DNA from: Lactiplantibacillus brownii
GTDB lineage: Bacteria > Bacillota > Bacilli > Lactobacillales > Lactobacillaceae
Length of the DNA stretch: 64,000 nt
Direction: 5' to 3'
Assembly: GCF_031085375.1 (NCBI RefSeq)
Contig: NZ_JAVCWF010000001.1
Coordinates: 1,302,001 to 1,366,000 of the forward strand
Shown in pieces: positions 56,011-64,000 of the stretch. Each line of letters begins with the position of its first letter. Position 1 is the stretch's first letter. Below the pieces are notes generated by a model. That model worked only from the letters and a program-made list of their open reading frames with translations. It did not search any database and was not told the origin of the DNA. The position numbers and the translations under genes were made by a program.

Positions 56011-56940
56011 TTAATGATGATGGCGCTGTTGTTTCCCAGCGTTTCGACCTTCATTTGGATGAGCATTTCGATTAGTTGAATTGTTATTGCTAATCGGTTG
56101 TTCCGTTGCTTTAATTGGTTTAGCAGCTGTTGGTGTTGGCGTCTTAATCGGGTGCTTCTTTAATTCTTCTTCAACTTCACGACGAATCCGTGGGCGGAAG
56201 TAGTTAATAATCAAAGTTTGTAAGCAGGCGAATAAGCCACCAACGAAGAAGTAGAGGCCTAAACCAGCTGGCGCAGACATAGTCACAAATAAAATCATGA
56301 CGGGACTGACAACCAACATGGTGCGCATCGTTTTCTTCTGTTCGTCAGGAATCCCAATCATTGATAAGTAGCCTTGAGCTAAGTAGGATAGGAAAGCCAG
56401 CACTGCAAGCAAGAAACTAGAATGTCCTAAGGCAATCCCCATGAACTTTGCGCTTGAAAGTTCTGGTGAGTAACGAATGGCATAATACAAGGCTGAGAAC
56501 ACTGGAAATTGAATCAATAGTGGTAAACAGCCGATCCCACCGGTCATACTAATGCCATTGGCCTTATAAAGGGTCATCATGTCGTTGCTGGCGGCTGCTT
56601 TTTCTTCTTGGGTCTTCGCAGCTTTTTGTCGTTCTTGAATCACTGCTAATTGTGGCTTAACAGCAGACATTTTTTCTTGTTGGTAGGTTGATTTCCGTTG
56701 TTGATTGATCATCATTGGCAACAAGATTAAGCGGACGATAACGGTCAAACCAATAATGGCCCAGCCGTAGTTATTGCCAAATAGTTGCGCCAACCATTGC
56801 ATGACCGCCTGACCTGGTCGTGCTAAGTAATCGTAAACGAAGCCATACGGTTTACCATTTTTAACCTGAACACAGCCACTTAGAAAGAACACTAAACTAG
56901 ATAGTGCCACCGTGACGGTGAGGGCTTTTTTATTTTTCAC
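56011..56940 (-). CDS. yidC: Lipoprotein-type YidC/OxaA membrane insertase
   Basis: 309 residues. A lipoprotein signal with LSGC lipobox (C23) opens the chain. The five-helix insertase core follows: the first long helix near WAIIGLTVIVRLILLP, where the Arg inside the groove (VRLI) is the family's key residue, and later GGIGCLPLLIQFPVFSALYYAI, LAVLAFLSYLAQGYLS and MSAPAGLGLYFFVGGLFACLQ. The tail is basic and ends with HHH. YidC inserts membrane proteins alone or with Sec. The gene is one of the usual two paralogues in lactobacilli, probably the YidC2 or SpoIIIJ type; I cannot tell which. Confidence 0.94.
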   Translation of the reverse strand: MKNKKALTVTVALSSLVFFLSGCVQVKNGKPYGFVYDYLARPGQAVMQWLAQLFGNNYGWAIIGLTVIVRLILLPMMINQQRKSTYQQEKMSAVKPQLAVIQERQKAAKTQEEKAAASNDMMTLYKANGISMTGGIGCLPLLIQFPVFSALYYAIRYSPELSSAKFMGIALGHSSFLLAVLAFLSYLAQGYLSMIGIPDEQKKTMRTMLVVSPVMILFVTMSAPAGLGLYFFVGGLFACLQTLIINYFRPRIRREVEEELKKHPIKTPTPTAAKPIKATEQPISNNNSTNRNAHPNEGRNAGKQQRHHH

Positions 56941-57003
56941 TAGATATTAATCCCCTTTATTTTAGTCATATAAACATGATGATACTAGAGACGGTAAGGG
57001 ATT

Positions 57004-57276
57004 TCAATTGGTTATCCGAAAATTATGATAATTTTGTGGCTCAACATCATGAACGATCAACTTGGTCACTTTGCCAAAATCAGTTGGTGATTGTTTAATC
57101 ACATCAATAAAAACTTGAACGCGTTGATCTTCGCCTTCTGCTTCAATGAACACCGAACCATCCATTAAATTGCGAACGATGCCGTTCACACCACATTTAT
57201 CGGCGGCCACTTTAGTTGCCCAGCGGAATCCGACACCTTGCACACGACCGCTGGCTTGGAGTGTTACTGCACGCAT
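57004..57276 (-). CDS. acyP: Acylphosphatase
   Basis: 90 residues. The catalytic marks are GRVQGVGFR (10-18), whose Arg18 binds phosphate, and VRNLMDGSV, whose Asn36 positions water. It hydrolyses acyl phosphates such as carbamoyl- or 1,3-bisphosphoglycerate. I place the start at 57276 (MRAVTLQASG), with AAAAGGAAG on the minus strand; the longer frame from 57327 has no site. It precedes yidC on the same strand, an order common in Firmicutes, and diverges from the methyltransferase gene. Confidence 0.93.
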   Translation of the reverse strand: MRAVTLQASGRVQGVGFRWATKVAADKCGVNGIVRNLMDGSVFIEAEGEDQRVQVFIDVIKQSPTDFGKVTKLIVHDVEPQNYHNFRITN

Positions 57277-57333
57277 ATTGTCACTTCCTTTTAAATAAAA
57301 ACAGTCTGGTTCGCTAACCACGACCATACTAAT

Positions 57334-57373
57334 ATAATAGCATGGAAATTCCCACCAAGCGATATGCTATACT
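57334..57373. promoter_or_regulatory. Back-to-back extended -10 promoters between acyP and the methyltransferase
   Basis: On the minus strand TGC-TATTAT (57334-57342) faces acyP. On the plus strand TGC-TATACT (57365-57373) faces the methyltransferase. The two starts are about 30 bases apart. Confidence 0.5.
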
Positions 57374-57413
57374 TATCATTAATTAAACCGAGCAGAATAG
57401 GAAGTACATGAGC

Positions 57414-58184
57414 ATGGAAAAAATAAATTCACTACAGAATGTGCACGTTAAAGCCTGGAAGAAGTTGCAAACGAAAAAGGGACGTAAACAACAAGGCTAT
57501 TATTTATTGGATGGTTGGCATTTAGTCAATGAAGCTGTTAAAGCCAAGGTCTCAATCAAAACCTTACTGATTACGGGCAAACAACTGGAACTGAAGCCTG
57601 ATTTGACACATTTCCCAGCTGTGATTGAAATTTCAGACGAAGTTGCTAGCCACATCAGCGCAACGGTGACACCCCAAGGCGTATTTGCCTTGGCAGTGCT
57701 CCCAAAGCCCAGTGATGATCCATTAGCAACTGTAGATTTAAGTCGGCCTTGGCTGTTGTTAGACAACGTCCAAGATCCTGGTAATATTGGCACGATGGTT
57801 CGAACCGCGGATGCAGCTGGCTTTGGCGGGGTAGCTTTTGGGACTGGGACGGTTGATATTCATCAGCCTAAAGTTGAACGCGCTATGCAGGGGAGCCAAT
57901 TCCATTTACAGTTGATCAGCACAGATTTACGTGATTTGGTCAAATTATTACAAGCGCAAGGCAAGCCAGTTTATGGCTCAGAATTGAATCCTGAAGCCGC
58001 TCAGTATTTGGACGTTAAGGCCCCAGCAAGTTTTGGCCTAATCATGGGTAATGAAGGCAACGGGATGAGTGACGATCTCTTGGCATTGACTGACCAAAAT
58101 CTCTATATCCCACTCAAAGGTCAAGCGGAATCATTAAATGTGGCGATTGCCGCCGGAATTTTAATGTTCGGGCTTTATCGTTAG
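57414..58184 (+). CDS. SpoU/TrmH-family RNA 2'-O-methyltransferase (YsgA-like)
   Basis: About 256 residues. An N-terminal substrate-binding domain starts INSLQNVHVKAWKKL; the SPOUT knot domain follows with NVQDPGNIGTMVRTADA (motif 1), IMGNEGNGMS (motif 2) and SLNVAIAAGILMF (motif 3). It methylates ribose of rRNA or tRNA; which nucleotide is unknown. Two ATGs are possible, 57408 and 57414; the second is better spaced (9 bases) from ATAGGAAG. In Bacillus ysgA precedes pheS, as in this window apart from three inserted features. Confidence 0.92.
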   Translation: MEKINSLQNVHVKAWKKLQTKKGRKQQGYYLLDGWHLVNEAVKAKVSIKTLLITGKQLELKPDLTHFPAVIEISDEVASHISATVTPQGVFALAVLPKPSDDPLATVDLSRPWLLLDNVQDPGNIGTMVRTADAAGFGGVAFGTGTVDIHQPKVERAMQGSQFHLQLISTDLRDLVKLLQAQGKPVYGSELNPEAAQYLDVKAPASFGLIMGNEGNGMSDDLLALTDQNLYIPLKGQAESLNVAIAAGILMFGLYR

Positions 58185-58212
58185 GCAGCGGTAGTGTCTA
58201 TCATGCGACTTA

Positions 58213-58540
58213 GCTTGCCGCTCCGGTTGGTCTGGATTGATGCTGGAACGTGTGGTCCTCACACTCTAGAAAAATTTCACCACTGAGCATTGTCCAGCCC
58301 GCCCTGAGCTAAATAATGAGTCCAATTTTATGTCAGGTTCTGATTTTACTGGGGCCTAGTTTAAAATCACTATTTAACGTCGGAGTGGACCAGCTCGTTT
58401 GCCGTGTCGAGACACTTAGCTGGGCGGGTTTTCCCAGGTTAGTGTCTGGCCGACTTTTAAGACGTGGGCTTCGGCTTGAAAGCGCCCTGCAGACCGCTTT
58501 TTGGCTGCAGGTCTGCCTCACAGCAAACGTGCTGGTCAAC
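58213..58540 (+). repeat. Dispersed structured repeat, copy 3
   Basis: This 328-bp copy has the left end GCTTGCCGCTCCGGTTGG, a short left stem (CTGGA-ATGCT with AGCAT-TCCAG), the linker, and the right domain. The right domain's closing stem pairs 58386-58402 with 58523-58539 (15 of 17 pairs). Its first hairpin has AGACAC/GTGTCT where copy 2 has AAACAC/GTGTTT, a compensatory exchange. The third hairpin is 7 bp (GCAGACC/GGTCTGC). It lacks the long insert of copy 2. Small ORFs on both strands inside it are not credible genes. Confidence 0.92.
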
Positions 58541-58694
58541 GGAGACGGGCAAACCAAGCAGATGCTTATAGCCATCGTCACCAACTGACATCAAAAAACG
58601 ATTAATTAGAATTATGTCCGAATTGAACAAAATACTTTCAAAGTTACTTACTTTTTAGTAGAATAACCGTAGATATTAGTAAAGGGAGCTTTCA
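58541..58694. other. Short gap between repeat copy 3 and the HD-protein gene
   Basis: This AT-rich stretch holds an AAAGGGAG ribosome site at 58680-58687. A TTGAAC at 58623-58628 could be a -35, but no good -10 is paired with it. Nothing else is seen. Confidence 0.4.
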
Positions 58695-59201
58695 ATGAAA
58701 ACCAATGTTTGGAAACAAGATTCCGAGTACGTGGCGCTTGTCGCCGACCTGTTGGCTCAACCAGCTGTTCAACGTTTAGCTGATTTCACGCAACACCATC
58801 ATTCGAATCGTTTAGATCATTCAATTGCAGTTTCATATGATAGTTACTTATTGGCAAAAAAGTGGCACCTCAATACGACAGCGGTAGCTCGTGGTGGGCT
58901 ATTGCATGACTTGTTTTATTATGATTGGCGCGAAACTAAGTTTGACTTAGGGTCGCATGCCTTTATTCATCCACGCGTGGCTTTACGCAACGCCGAAAAG
59001 TTAACTAAATTAACCCCGATGGAAAAGGATATCATTTTAAAGCATATGTTTGGGGCAACGTTGGCCCTGCCTAAGTATCGTGAAAGTTTGTTAGTTTCTC
59101 TAGTCGATGATTACGAAGCAGAACATGAATTTTTTGGACCATTACGTACCAAGGTGGCCAAGCAATTAGATCGGTTCCGGGGGAAGATTTCCGCCGGTTA
59201 G
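58695..59201 (+). CDS. HD-domain protein, probable phosphohydrolase
   Basis: 168 residues. The HD motif is GGLLHDLFYYD, preceded by HHHSNRLDHSIAVS (first His) and followed by HAFIHPRVAL, LKHMFG and LVDDYEAE, so all the metal ligands of the HD fold appear to be present. It is a soluble cytoplasmic protein. Members of this small HD group hydrolyse nucleotides, but none of the sequence here fixes the substrate. AAAGGGAG precedes the ATG. The HxlR regulator gene begins 31 bases after it. Confidence 0.82.
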   Translation: MKTNVWKQDSEYVALVADLLAQPAVQRLADFTQHHHSNRLDHSIAVSYDSYLLAKKWHLNTTAVARGGLLHDLFYYDWRETKFDLGSHAFIHPRVALRNAEKLTKLTPMEKDIILKHMFGATLALPKYRESLLVSLVDDYEAEHEFFGPLRTKVAKQLDRFRGKISAG

Positions 59202-59232
59202 ACCGAGAGCAGGATTTTTGGAGGTCATGCAA

Positions 59233-59604
59233 ATGTCAGAAATGATGCTAGATACGGTTGAAGACACGACCGTTGAATCCGAATTCGAACTGTGTCCCAA
59301 ATTTGAAAAAACGTTTTCTATTTTAGGTAAAAAATGGAATGGTTTGATTATTGACGTTTTACTCGAAGATGGTCCACAACGCTTTAAGAATTTAGCGCGC
59401 CGCATTCCAAAATGTAGTGACCGGGTTTTAGTGGTTCGTCTAAAAGAACTGGAAGCAAATGGCATCGTTAGTCGCGTGACCCATTGTGATTCCGCTTTGA
59501 TCGAATACCGGTTAACGGACAAGGGCGCTGATTTGAAACAAGTGATGGAAACTGTTCATCATTGGTCAGATAAGTGGTACAGTCCCGCAGAATCCTGTCG
59601 ATAG
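59233..59604 (+). CDS. HxlR-family winged-helix regulator
   Basis: About 123 residues. The family marks are ELCPKFEKTFSILGKKWN, whose Cys often senses thiol-reactive or aldehyde signals, followed by the winged helix LLEDGPQRFKNLARRI, SDRVLVVRLKELEANGIVSR and YRLTDKGADL. Regulators of this type usually control a nearby oxidoreductase, which is not seen here. I use the ATG at 59233 with GGAGG 8 bases ahead; the ATG at 59227 is too close to it. The T-box leader of pheS follows. Confidence 0.88.
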   Translation: MSEMMLDTVEDTTVESEFELCPKFEKTFSILGKKWNGLIIDVLLEDGPQRFKNLARRIPKCSDRVLVVRLKELEANGIVSRVTHCDSALIEYRLTDKGADLKQVMETVHHWSDKWYSPAESCR

Positions 59605-59639
59605 GGCTTGACGCTGTGGTCACTTTGCCATAAACTGAC

Positions 59640-59901
59640 AGAGTAGATAGAAAAAGCTTTGATGAGAAGTAGTAGTTAGTGGCGGCGTCTCAGGGAAGAG
59701 TGTCATCGATTGTAAGCACTCTGGCGATTAAAACTAATGAATTCACTCTTTGAGCTGAAATTGGACGTTTAGAAAACAAAACTATTTCCGGTATCCGGCC
59801 GTTATTCGGTGAAAGTGCGTTTTAACTTGGTTTTTGCCAAGTTTAGCGAACAAGGGTGGTACCGCGATGACCTCGTCCCTTTTAGGATGAGGTCTTTTTT
59901 G
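59640..59901 (+). promoter_or_regulatory. T-box leader of pheST (phenylalanine-sensing), with terminator
   Basis: The T-box AAGGGTGGTACCGCG lies at 59852-59866. It is followed by the terminator GACCTCGTCCC-TTTT-AGGATGAGGTCTTTTTT. Stem I carries TTC (59742-59744) in AATGAATTCACTC, a Phe codon that matches the regulated gene. The rest of the 330-base gap from 59605 holds nothing else clear. Confidence 0.93.
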
Positions 59902-59934
59902 TGTCTAAATGTATTATAAATTGGAGGGAACCAT

Positions 59935-60981
59935 ATGAGTTTACAAGATCGGTTAACCGAGTTACGCGACCAAGGCTTAGCAGATATTAAGTCAGCGGAC
60001 GTTTTAAAAAAGGTCAACCAAGTTAAGGTTGATTTGCTCGGTAAGAAAGGTCCCATTACGGAAGTTTTACGCGGTATGCGTGATTTAACACCGGATGAGC
60101 GACCAAAAGTTGGGGCCTACGCTAACGAAGTTCGTGATAAGTTACAGGCCGCCATCGATCATCGACGTGAAGAACTAGAATTGGCTGCCCAAAATAAGCA
60201 GTTAGTCGCTGAAAAGCTAGATGTCACATTACCTGGTCGTCAAGTGCCCCAAGGCCAACCCCATGTGATCACGCAAATCATTACGGAACTAGAAGATTTA
60301 TTTATGGGAATGGGCTATCAGATCGTTGATGGCGATGAAGTTGAAGAAGATTACTATAACTTCGAACGACTGAATTTACCTAAAGATCATCCCGCTCGCG
60401 ATATGCAAGATACCTTTTATATTACGAAAGAAATTTTACTGCGGACCCAAACTTCCGCTGATCAACCGCGTTCCCTTGAAAATCACGATTTTTCAAAAGG
60501 ACCGTTGAAAGTTTTGTCTCCAGGTCGGGTTTATCGTCGCGATACCGATGATGCGACACATTCACATCAATTCCATCAAATCGAAGGCTTAGTGGTCGAT
60601 AAACATATCACGATGGCTGATTTGAAAGGAACCTTGGTTTTGGTGGCGAACGAGTTGTTCGGTGACCAATTTGAAGTCCGCTTACGACCAAGCTACTTCC
60701 CATTTACGGAACCCTCCGTTGAAGCCGATGTCACTTGCTTTAACTGTAACGGGAAGGGTTGTGCCGTCTGCAAACAAACTGGTTGGATCGAAGTTTTAGG
60801 GGCTGGGATGGTTCATCCACGCGTTCTGGAGATGTCTGGCATTGACCCAGAAGTGTATGGTGGCTTTGCGTTTGGCTTAGGCCCCGATCGCTTTGCAATG
60901 TTGAAATACGGTGTTGATGATATCCGGAATTTCTACTTAAATGATGTCCGGTTCTTGTCACAGTTTTACAAGAAAGGTTAG
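59935..60981 (+). CDS. pheS: Phenylalanyl-tRNA synthetase alpha subunit
   Basis: 348 residues. An N-terminal coiled-coil tRNA-binding arm (about 1-90) leads to the class II catalytic core, with [16 protein letters not shown] (motif 2 region), [18 protein letters not shown] [14 protein letters not shown], and [17 protein letters not shown] (motif 3). [13 protein letters not shown] is the zinc-like Cys cluster found in bacterial PheS. ATP, Phe and tRNA-Phe bind the heterotetramer made with PheT. The ATG follows TTGGAGGG. It is controlled by the T-box and lies 9 bases before pheT. Confidence 0.98.
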   Translation: MSLQDRLTELRDQGLADIKSADVLKKVNQVKVDLLGKKGPITEVLRGMRDLTPDERPKVGAYANEVRDKLQAAIDHRREELELAAQNKQLVAEKLDVTLPGRQVPQGQPHVITQIITELEDLFMGMGYQIVDGDEVEEDYYNFERLNLPKDHPARDMQDTFYITKEILLRTQTSADQPRSLENHDFSKGPLKVLSPGRVYRRDTDDATHSHQFHQIEGLVVDKHITMADLKGTLVLVANELFGDQFEVRLRPSYFPFTEPSVEADVTCFNCNGKGCAVCKQTGWIEVLGAGMVHPRVLEMSGIDPEVYGGFAFGLGPDRFAMLKYGVDDIRNFYLNDVRFLSQFYKKG

Positions 60982-60990
60982 GCTGGCCCA

Positions 60991-63408
60991 ATGAGAATAT
61001 CTTATGCATGGTTACGTGATTATTTAAAGCTGGACATTCCAGCCGATGAATTAGCAGAAAAAATTGAACGGACGGCGGTTGAAGTTGATGGTGTGATCCG
61101 TCCAAGTGAAGGCTTAAAAAAGGTCGTCGTTGGTGACGTGCTTGAATGCGTGCCACATCCTGACTCCGATCATTTGCATATTTGCCAAGTGGATGTTGGG
61201 GAAGCTGACCCGATTCAAATCGTTTGTGGCGCACCCAATGTCGCAGCCGGTGAAAAGGTGATCGTCGCGTTACCTAACTCATGGATCGGTAATCACACGA
61301 AGATTAAACGTAGTAAAATGCGTGGTCAAGTTTCTAACGGGATGTTGTGTGCGTTAGATGAACTAGGCTTTGATGAAAAATTAGTGCCAAAAGAAGTTGC
61401 GGATGGTATTTTCATTTTACCTGCAGAAGCCAAACCTGGCGAACCCGTCTTTTCATATCTTGGCATGGACGATGAAATCATCGACATGTCTGTCACACCT
61501 AACCGTGGGGACATGTTAAGTTTGAATGGGACAGCGCATGAATTGGGAGCAATTTATGACCAAACGCCAACGATGCCAACAGTTGACCTGCATGAAAATG
61601 CTGATGAACTTGCTGATGATGAACTGAGTGTGACGGTACAGGCAGATGAACAGGCTGTGCCAATGTACAAAATGCGTTTGATTAAGAACGTGACAATCAA
61701 GCCTAGTCCATTATGGTTACAGATTCGAATTTGGAATGCTGGTATGCGCCCAATCAATAACGTTGTCGATGCGACTAACTACATTCTGATGCAATATGGG
61801 CAACCATTGCATGCGTTTGATTTCGACTCACTGACTAATGGTCAAGTTAACGTTCGATTTGCGAAGGCAGGCGAACAGTTGACAACTTTGGATGGCGAAG
61901 CCCGTGAATTGTCTGCAACTGATTTAGTGATCTGTAGTGATGATCGACCAATCTGTTTAGCAGGGACGATGGGTGGTTTGGACAGCGAAGTGACTGATCA
62001 AACGACATCAATCGCACTGGAAGGCGCTATTTTTGATGCGGTTAAGATTCGGAAAACAGCGCATAACCATGGCTTACACAGTGAAGCTTCAATGCGCTAT
62101 GAACGTGGTATTGATCACAGCGCGACTGAAACGGCGTTGAATGCTGCGGCAGCAATGATTGCAGAACTTGGTGATGGAACGGTGACGACGGGTATCGTGG
62201 TTGGTCGTGATGAAGACGTTCAACCCGCCGTTGTCAAAATCAGTTTGAGTCGTATTAATCATGTGCTCGGTACTGAATTGAGCTTGGACACCGTTGCAGC
62301 TATTTTCCGACGCTTGGCTTTCCCAACGACCATTGACGGCGAAACCTACACTGTGACGATTCCAGCACGTCGTTGGGATATTCATATTCCAGCTGACTTG
62401 ATTGAAGAAGTTGCGCGTTTATATGGTTATGACAATTTGCCAGCAACGTTACCAACGGGTCAACCAACAATCGGTAAGTTAAATGAAACCCAGCAAGTTA
62501 TTCGTGACTCACGAAAGTTGATGGAGAGCGCTGGCTTAACACAAGCCATCAGTTACTCATTGACGACGGAGAAAAAAGCCCAGGCTTTTGCCATGCAGGC
62601 GAGTGAAGTAACTAAATTAAGTTTCCCAATGAGCTCAGAACGGTCGGCGTTACGCTTGAATCTGATCTCTGGTTTATTAGATGACTTGGCTTACAACAAT
62701 GCCCGTAAAGAGCATGATGTAGCCTTATACGAAGAAGGACGTGTCTTCTTTAGCCAGCCCGAACAAGTGCGGCCAAAAGAAGTTGAACATATTGCCGGTG
62801 CCATTACTGGCTCAATGGTTCAGACTGCTTGGGATACTGAAGCCACACCGGTTGATTTTTATCAGATTAAAGGAATCGTTGCGGGCTACTTGAAGAGCTT
62901 GGCATTGGCGGCACCTGTTAGTTATGTGGCTAGCACCACGCATCCGGAAATGCATCCCGGTCGGACCGCAGACATTTATGTCGGTGAAGCGCTGGTTGGG
63001 TTTGTGGGTGAAATTCATCCAGCCACAGCCAAGGCTTATAAAGTGCGGACGACGTATGTCTTCGAACTCGATTTGGCTGCCTTGATTGCGCAACCAAAGG
63101 AACATCAACAATATCAACCAATTTCGAAATTCCCAAGCATTACTCGTGATGTGGCGATGTTGATTGATGATCAGGTGACGAACGCGGCTATTGTTAATTT
63201 GATTAACGATAAAGGTGGCGCACATCTGCAAAACGTACAACTATTTGATGTTTACAATGGGAAGAATGTTCCTGAAGGTAAGAAATCATTGGCTTACACG
63301 TTAACTTATCAAGATCAAAATGCGACTTTAGTCGACGATGAGATCACCAAAGCGTTTGACAAAGTCTTACAGGCTTTGACGACAACTTTTGGGGCTGAAA
63401 TTCGCTAA
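60991..63408 (+). CDS. pheT: Phenylalanyl-tRNA synthetase beta subunit
   Basis: 805 residues. Domains in order: an EMAP-type tRNA-binding OB fold (about 40-155), the B3/B4 editing region (about 210-400, with NNVVDATNYILMQYGQPLHAFD and EGAIFDAVKIRKTAHNHGLHSEASMRYERG), the B5 domain, a catalytic-like core without activity, and a ferredoxin-like anticodon-binding domain at the end (FPSITRDVAMLIDD). Length matches Firmicute PheT. It forms alpha2-beta2 with PheS and is co-transcribed with it. Confidence 0.98.
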   Translation: MRISYAWLRDYLKLDIPADELAEKIERTAVEVDGVIRPSEGLKKVVVGDVLECVPHPDSDHLHICQVDVGEADPIQIVCGAPNVAAGEKVIVALPNSWIGNHTKIKRSKMRGQVSNGMLCALDELGFDEKLVPKEVADGIFILPAEAKPGEPVFSYLGMDDEIIDMSVTPNRGDMLSLNGTAHELGAIYDQTPTMPTVDLHENADELADDELSVTVQADEQAVPMYKMRLIKNVTIKPSPLWLQIRIWNAGMRPINNVVDATNYILMQYGQPLHAFDFDSLTNGQVNVRFAKAGEQLTTLDGEARELSATDLVICSDDRPICLAGTMGGLDSEVTDQTTSIALEGAIFDAVKIRKTAHNHGLHSEASMRYERGIDHSATETALNAAAAMIAELGDGTVTTGIVVGRDEDVQPAVVKISLSRINHVLGTELSLDTVAAIFRRLAFPTTIDGETYTVTIPARRWDIHIPADLIEEVARLYGYDNLPATLPTGQPTIGKLNETQQVIRDSRKLMESAGLTQAISYSLTTEKKAQAFAMQASEVTKLSFPMSSERSALRLNLISGLLDDLAYNNARKEHDVALYEEGRVFFSQPEQVRPKEVEHIAGAITGSMVQTAWDTEATPVDFYQIKGIVAGYLKSLALAAPVSYVASTTHPEMHPGRTADIYVGEALVGFVGEIHPATAKAYKVRTTYVFELDLAALIAQPKEHQQYQPISKFPSITRDVAMLIDDQVTNAAIVNLINDKGGAHLQNVQLFDVYNGKNVPEGKKSLAYTLTYQDQNATLVDDEITKAFDKVLQALTTTFGAEIR

Positions 63409-63419
63409 AGGTAATTGTT

Positions 63420-63474
63420 AAAATAACCAGCGTATCTGTAATTGTTCGCAATTGCCGATGAGCTGGTTATTTGG
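63420..63474 (+). terminator. Probable terminator of pheST
   Basis: AAATAACCAGC pairs with GCTGGTTATTT, with an inner AATTG-TTCG-CAATT hairpin. The T-tract is weak. Confidence 0.65.
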
Positions 63475-63665
63475 CTATGCCAATATTTGCTCGAATTGGC
63501 ATGCACAGCAGGTTTAGTGCGGGTTAAAATCAGTTTTTGGGGTCAAATTTACTTTCCAGAATGAAAATTATCCTAAAAAAGGCTAAAAGTCTTTCAGAAA
63601 TCGTGCAAAGCGGGCGGTAGTTTTGTATAATTGATAAGATTAATCAATAGATGGAGGGGCGAATT

Positions 63666-64000
63666 TTGAATAACGACCAAAATAATCAGGATCAACAAGA
63701 CCACGGCTCAGCTGATCAACCAAATCGGCTCGCCCAGAAACAACGAAAGTCTTTTTCTAAGCGCGTCATTGGTGGCGTGATTGGTATTTTGGTAGCATTG
63801 GTAGTCATTATCGGATTTTTAGGTTATCGGTATTTTGATAATGCCACGCAACCGCTGAACAAGACCGATCAACAGGTCGTGCAAATTGAAATCCCTTATG
63901 GTGCCAACGGTAAAAAGATTGCTGATATTCTACAATCAAAAAAAGTGATCAAGAGTGGGTTTGTGTTCGAATATTGGACTAAAGCGCATAATTTATCAAA
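63666..64000 (+). CDS. mltG: Endolytic transglycosylase MltG (YceG-like), 5' part only
   Basis: The first 111 codons are in the window and the rest lies beyond it. An Asn/Gln-rich cytoplasmic start (NNDQNNQDQQDHG) is followed by basic KSFSKRV and one membrane helix (GGVIGILVALVVIIGFLGYRYF), then the YceG-type IEIPYGANGKKIADILQSKKVIKS. MltG cuts nascent glycan strands and sets their length. The start is TTG at 63666, with GGAGGGG ahead. TATAAT (63626-63631) may be its -10. mltG commonly follows pheST in lactobacilli, by my recollection of gene order. Confidence 0.85.
   Translation, partial: MNNDQNNQDQQDHGSADQPNRLAQKQRKSFSKRVIGGVIGILVALVVIIGFLGYRYFDNATQPLNKTDQQVVQIEIPYGANGKKIADILQSKKVIKSGFVFEYWTKAHNLS

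Noticed and set aside
58316..58588. Overlapping ORFs of 83 and 90 residues on opposite strands inside repeat copy 3
   Set aside because: They follow the inverted repeats, and the matching frames in copy 2 are interrupted.

Overview
The window looks like chromosomal DNA of a low-to-moderate-GC lactic acid bacterium, most probably a Lactiplantibacillus (L. plantarum group). Grounds: an LPQTDE-type sortase motif, T-box leaders before thrS and pheS, Firmicute-specific gene blocks (ytpR-sftA-murC, polA-mutM-coaE-nrdR-dnaB-dnaI, yqeG-yqeH-yhbY-nadD-yqeK-rsfS-yqeM), and an orphan UbiA/MenA prenyltransferase. The species is inferred, not proven. No tRNA, rRNA, CRISPR array, prophage or transposase was seen.

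Layout. 1-1.0 kb: yhaM exoribonuclease. 1.1-10.8 kb: accessory-looking block with a minus-strand cytoplasmic coiled-coil protein divergent from a 2342-residue LPxTG surface protein (KxYKxGKxW signal, ten DxDxDG repeats, about 89 GSGDGS units). 10.8-14.9 kb: minus-strand prsA, a small membrane protein and hit, divergent from ecsAB. 15-26.2 kb: ytmP-like kinase, trmB, ThrE-type exporter, aldo/keto reductase, nucleoside phosphorylase, PepSY-like protein (minus), ytpR, sftA, murC, rnhA. 27.1-38.6 kb: Bax-inhibitor-1 protein, polA-mutM-coaE-nrdR-dnaB-dnaI, T-box-thrS, L20 leader-infC-rpmI-rplT. 38.7-40.6 kb: minus-strand PgaC/PgaD-like glycosyltransferase pair. 40.9-47.4 kb: yqeG to rpmF, a ribosome-assembly and translation block. 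47.6-52.1 kb: second aldo/keto reductase, gnd, an immunity-like small protein (minus), rarA. 52.3-57.3 kb: OmpR-type two-component system, MenA-like prenyltransferase, lipoprotein YidC and acylphosphatase (both minus). 57.4-64 kb: SpoU methyltransferase, HD protein, HxlR regulator, T-box-pheS-pheT, and the start of mltG cut by the window end.

How the genes work together. Most are housekeeping: DNA replication and repair (polA, mutM, dnaB, dnaI, rarA, sftA, nrdR), translation and its control (thrS, pheST, infC, L35, L20, L32, trmB, tmcAL, rsfS, yqeH), wall and secretion (murC, prsA, yidC, mltG, ecsAB). The accessory parts are the surface-protein locus, the glycosyltransferase pair and several small unknown proteins.

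The most unusual feature is a dispersed intergenic repeat of about 170-520 bp at 1.1 kb (minus), 26.3 kb (plus) and 58.2 kb (plus), with a 44-bp remnant at 55.9 kb (minus). The full copies fold into a closing stem of up to 17 bp around three hairpins. One base-pair exchange between copies is compensatory, suggesting selection on structure. The 26.3-kb copy also contains a degenerate inverted duplicate of its own right-hand domain. I cannot match it to a named family.
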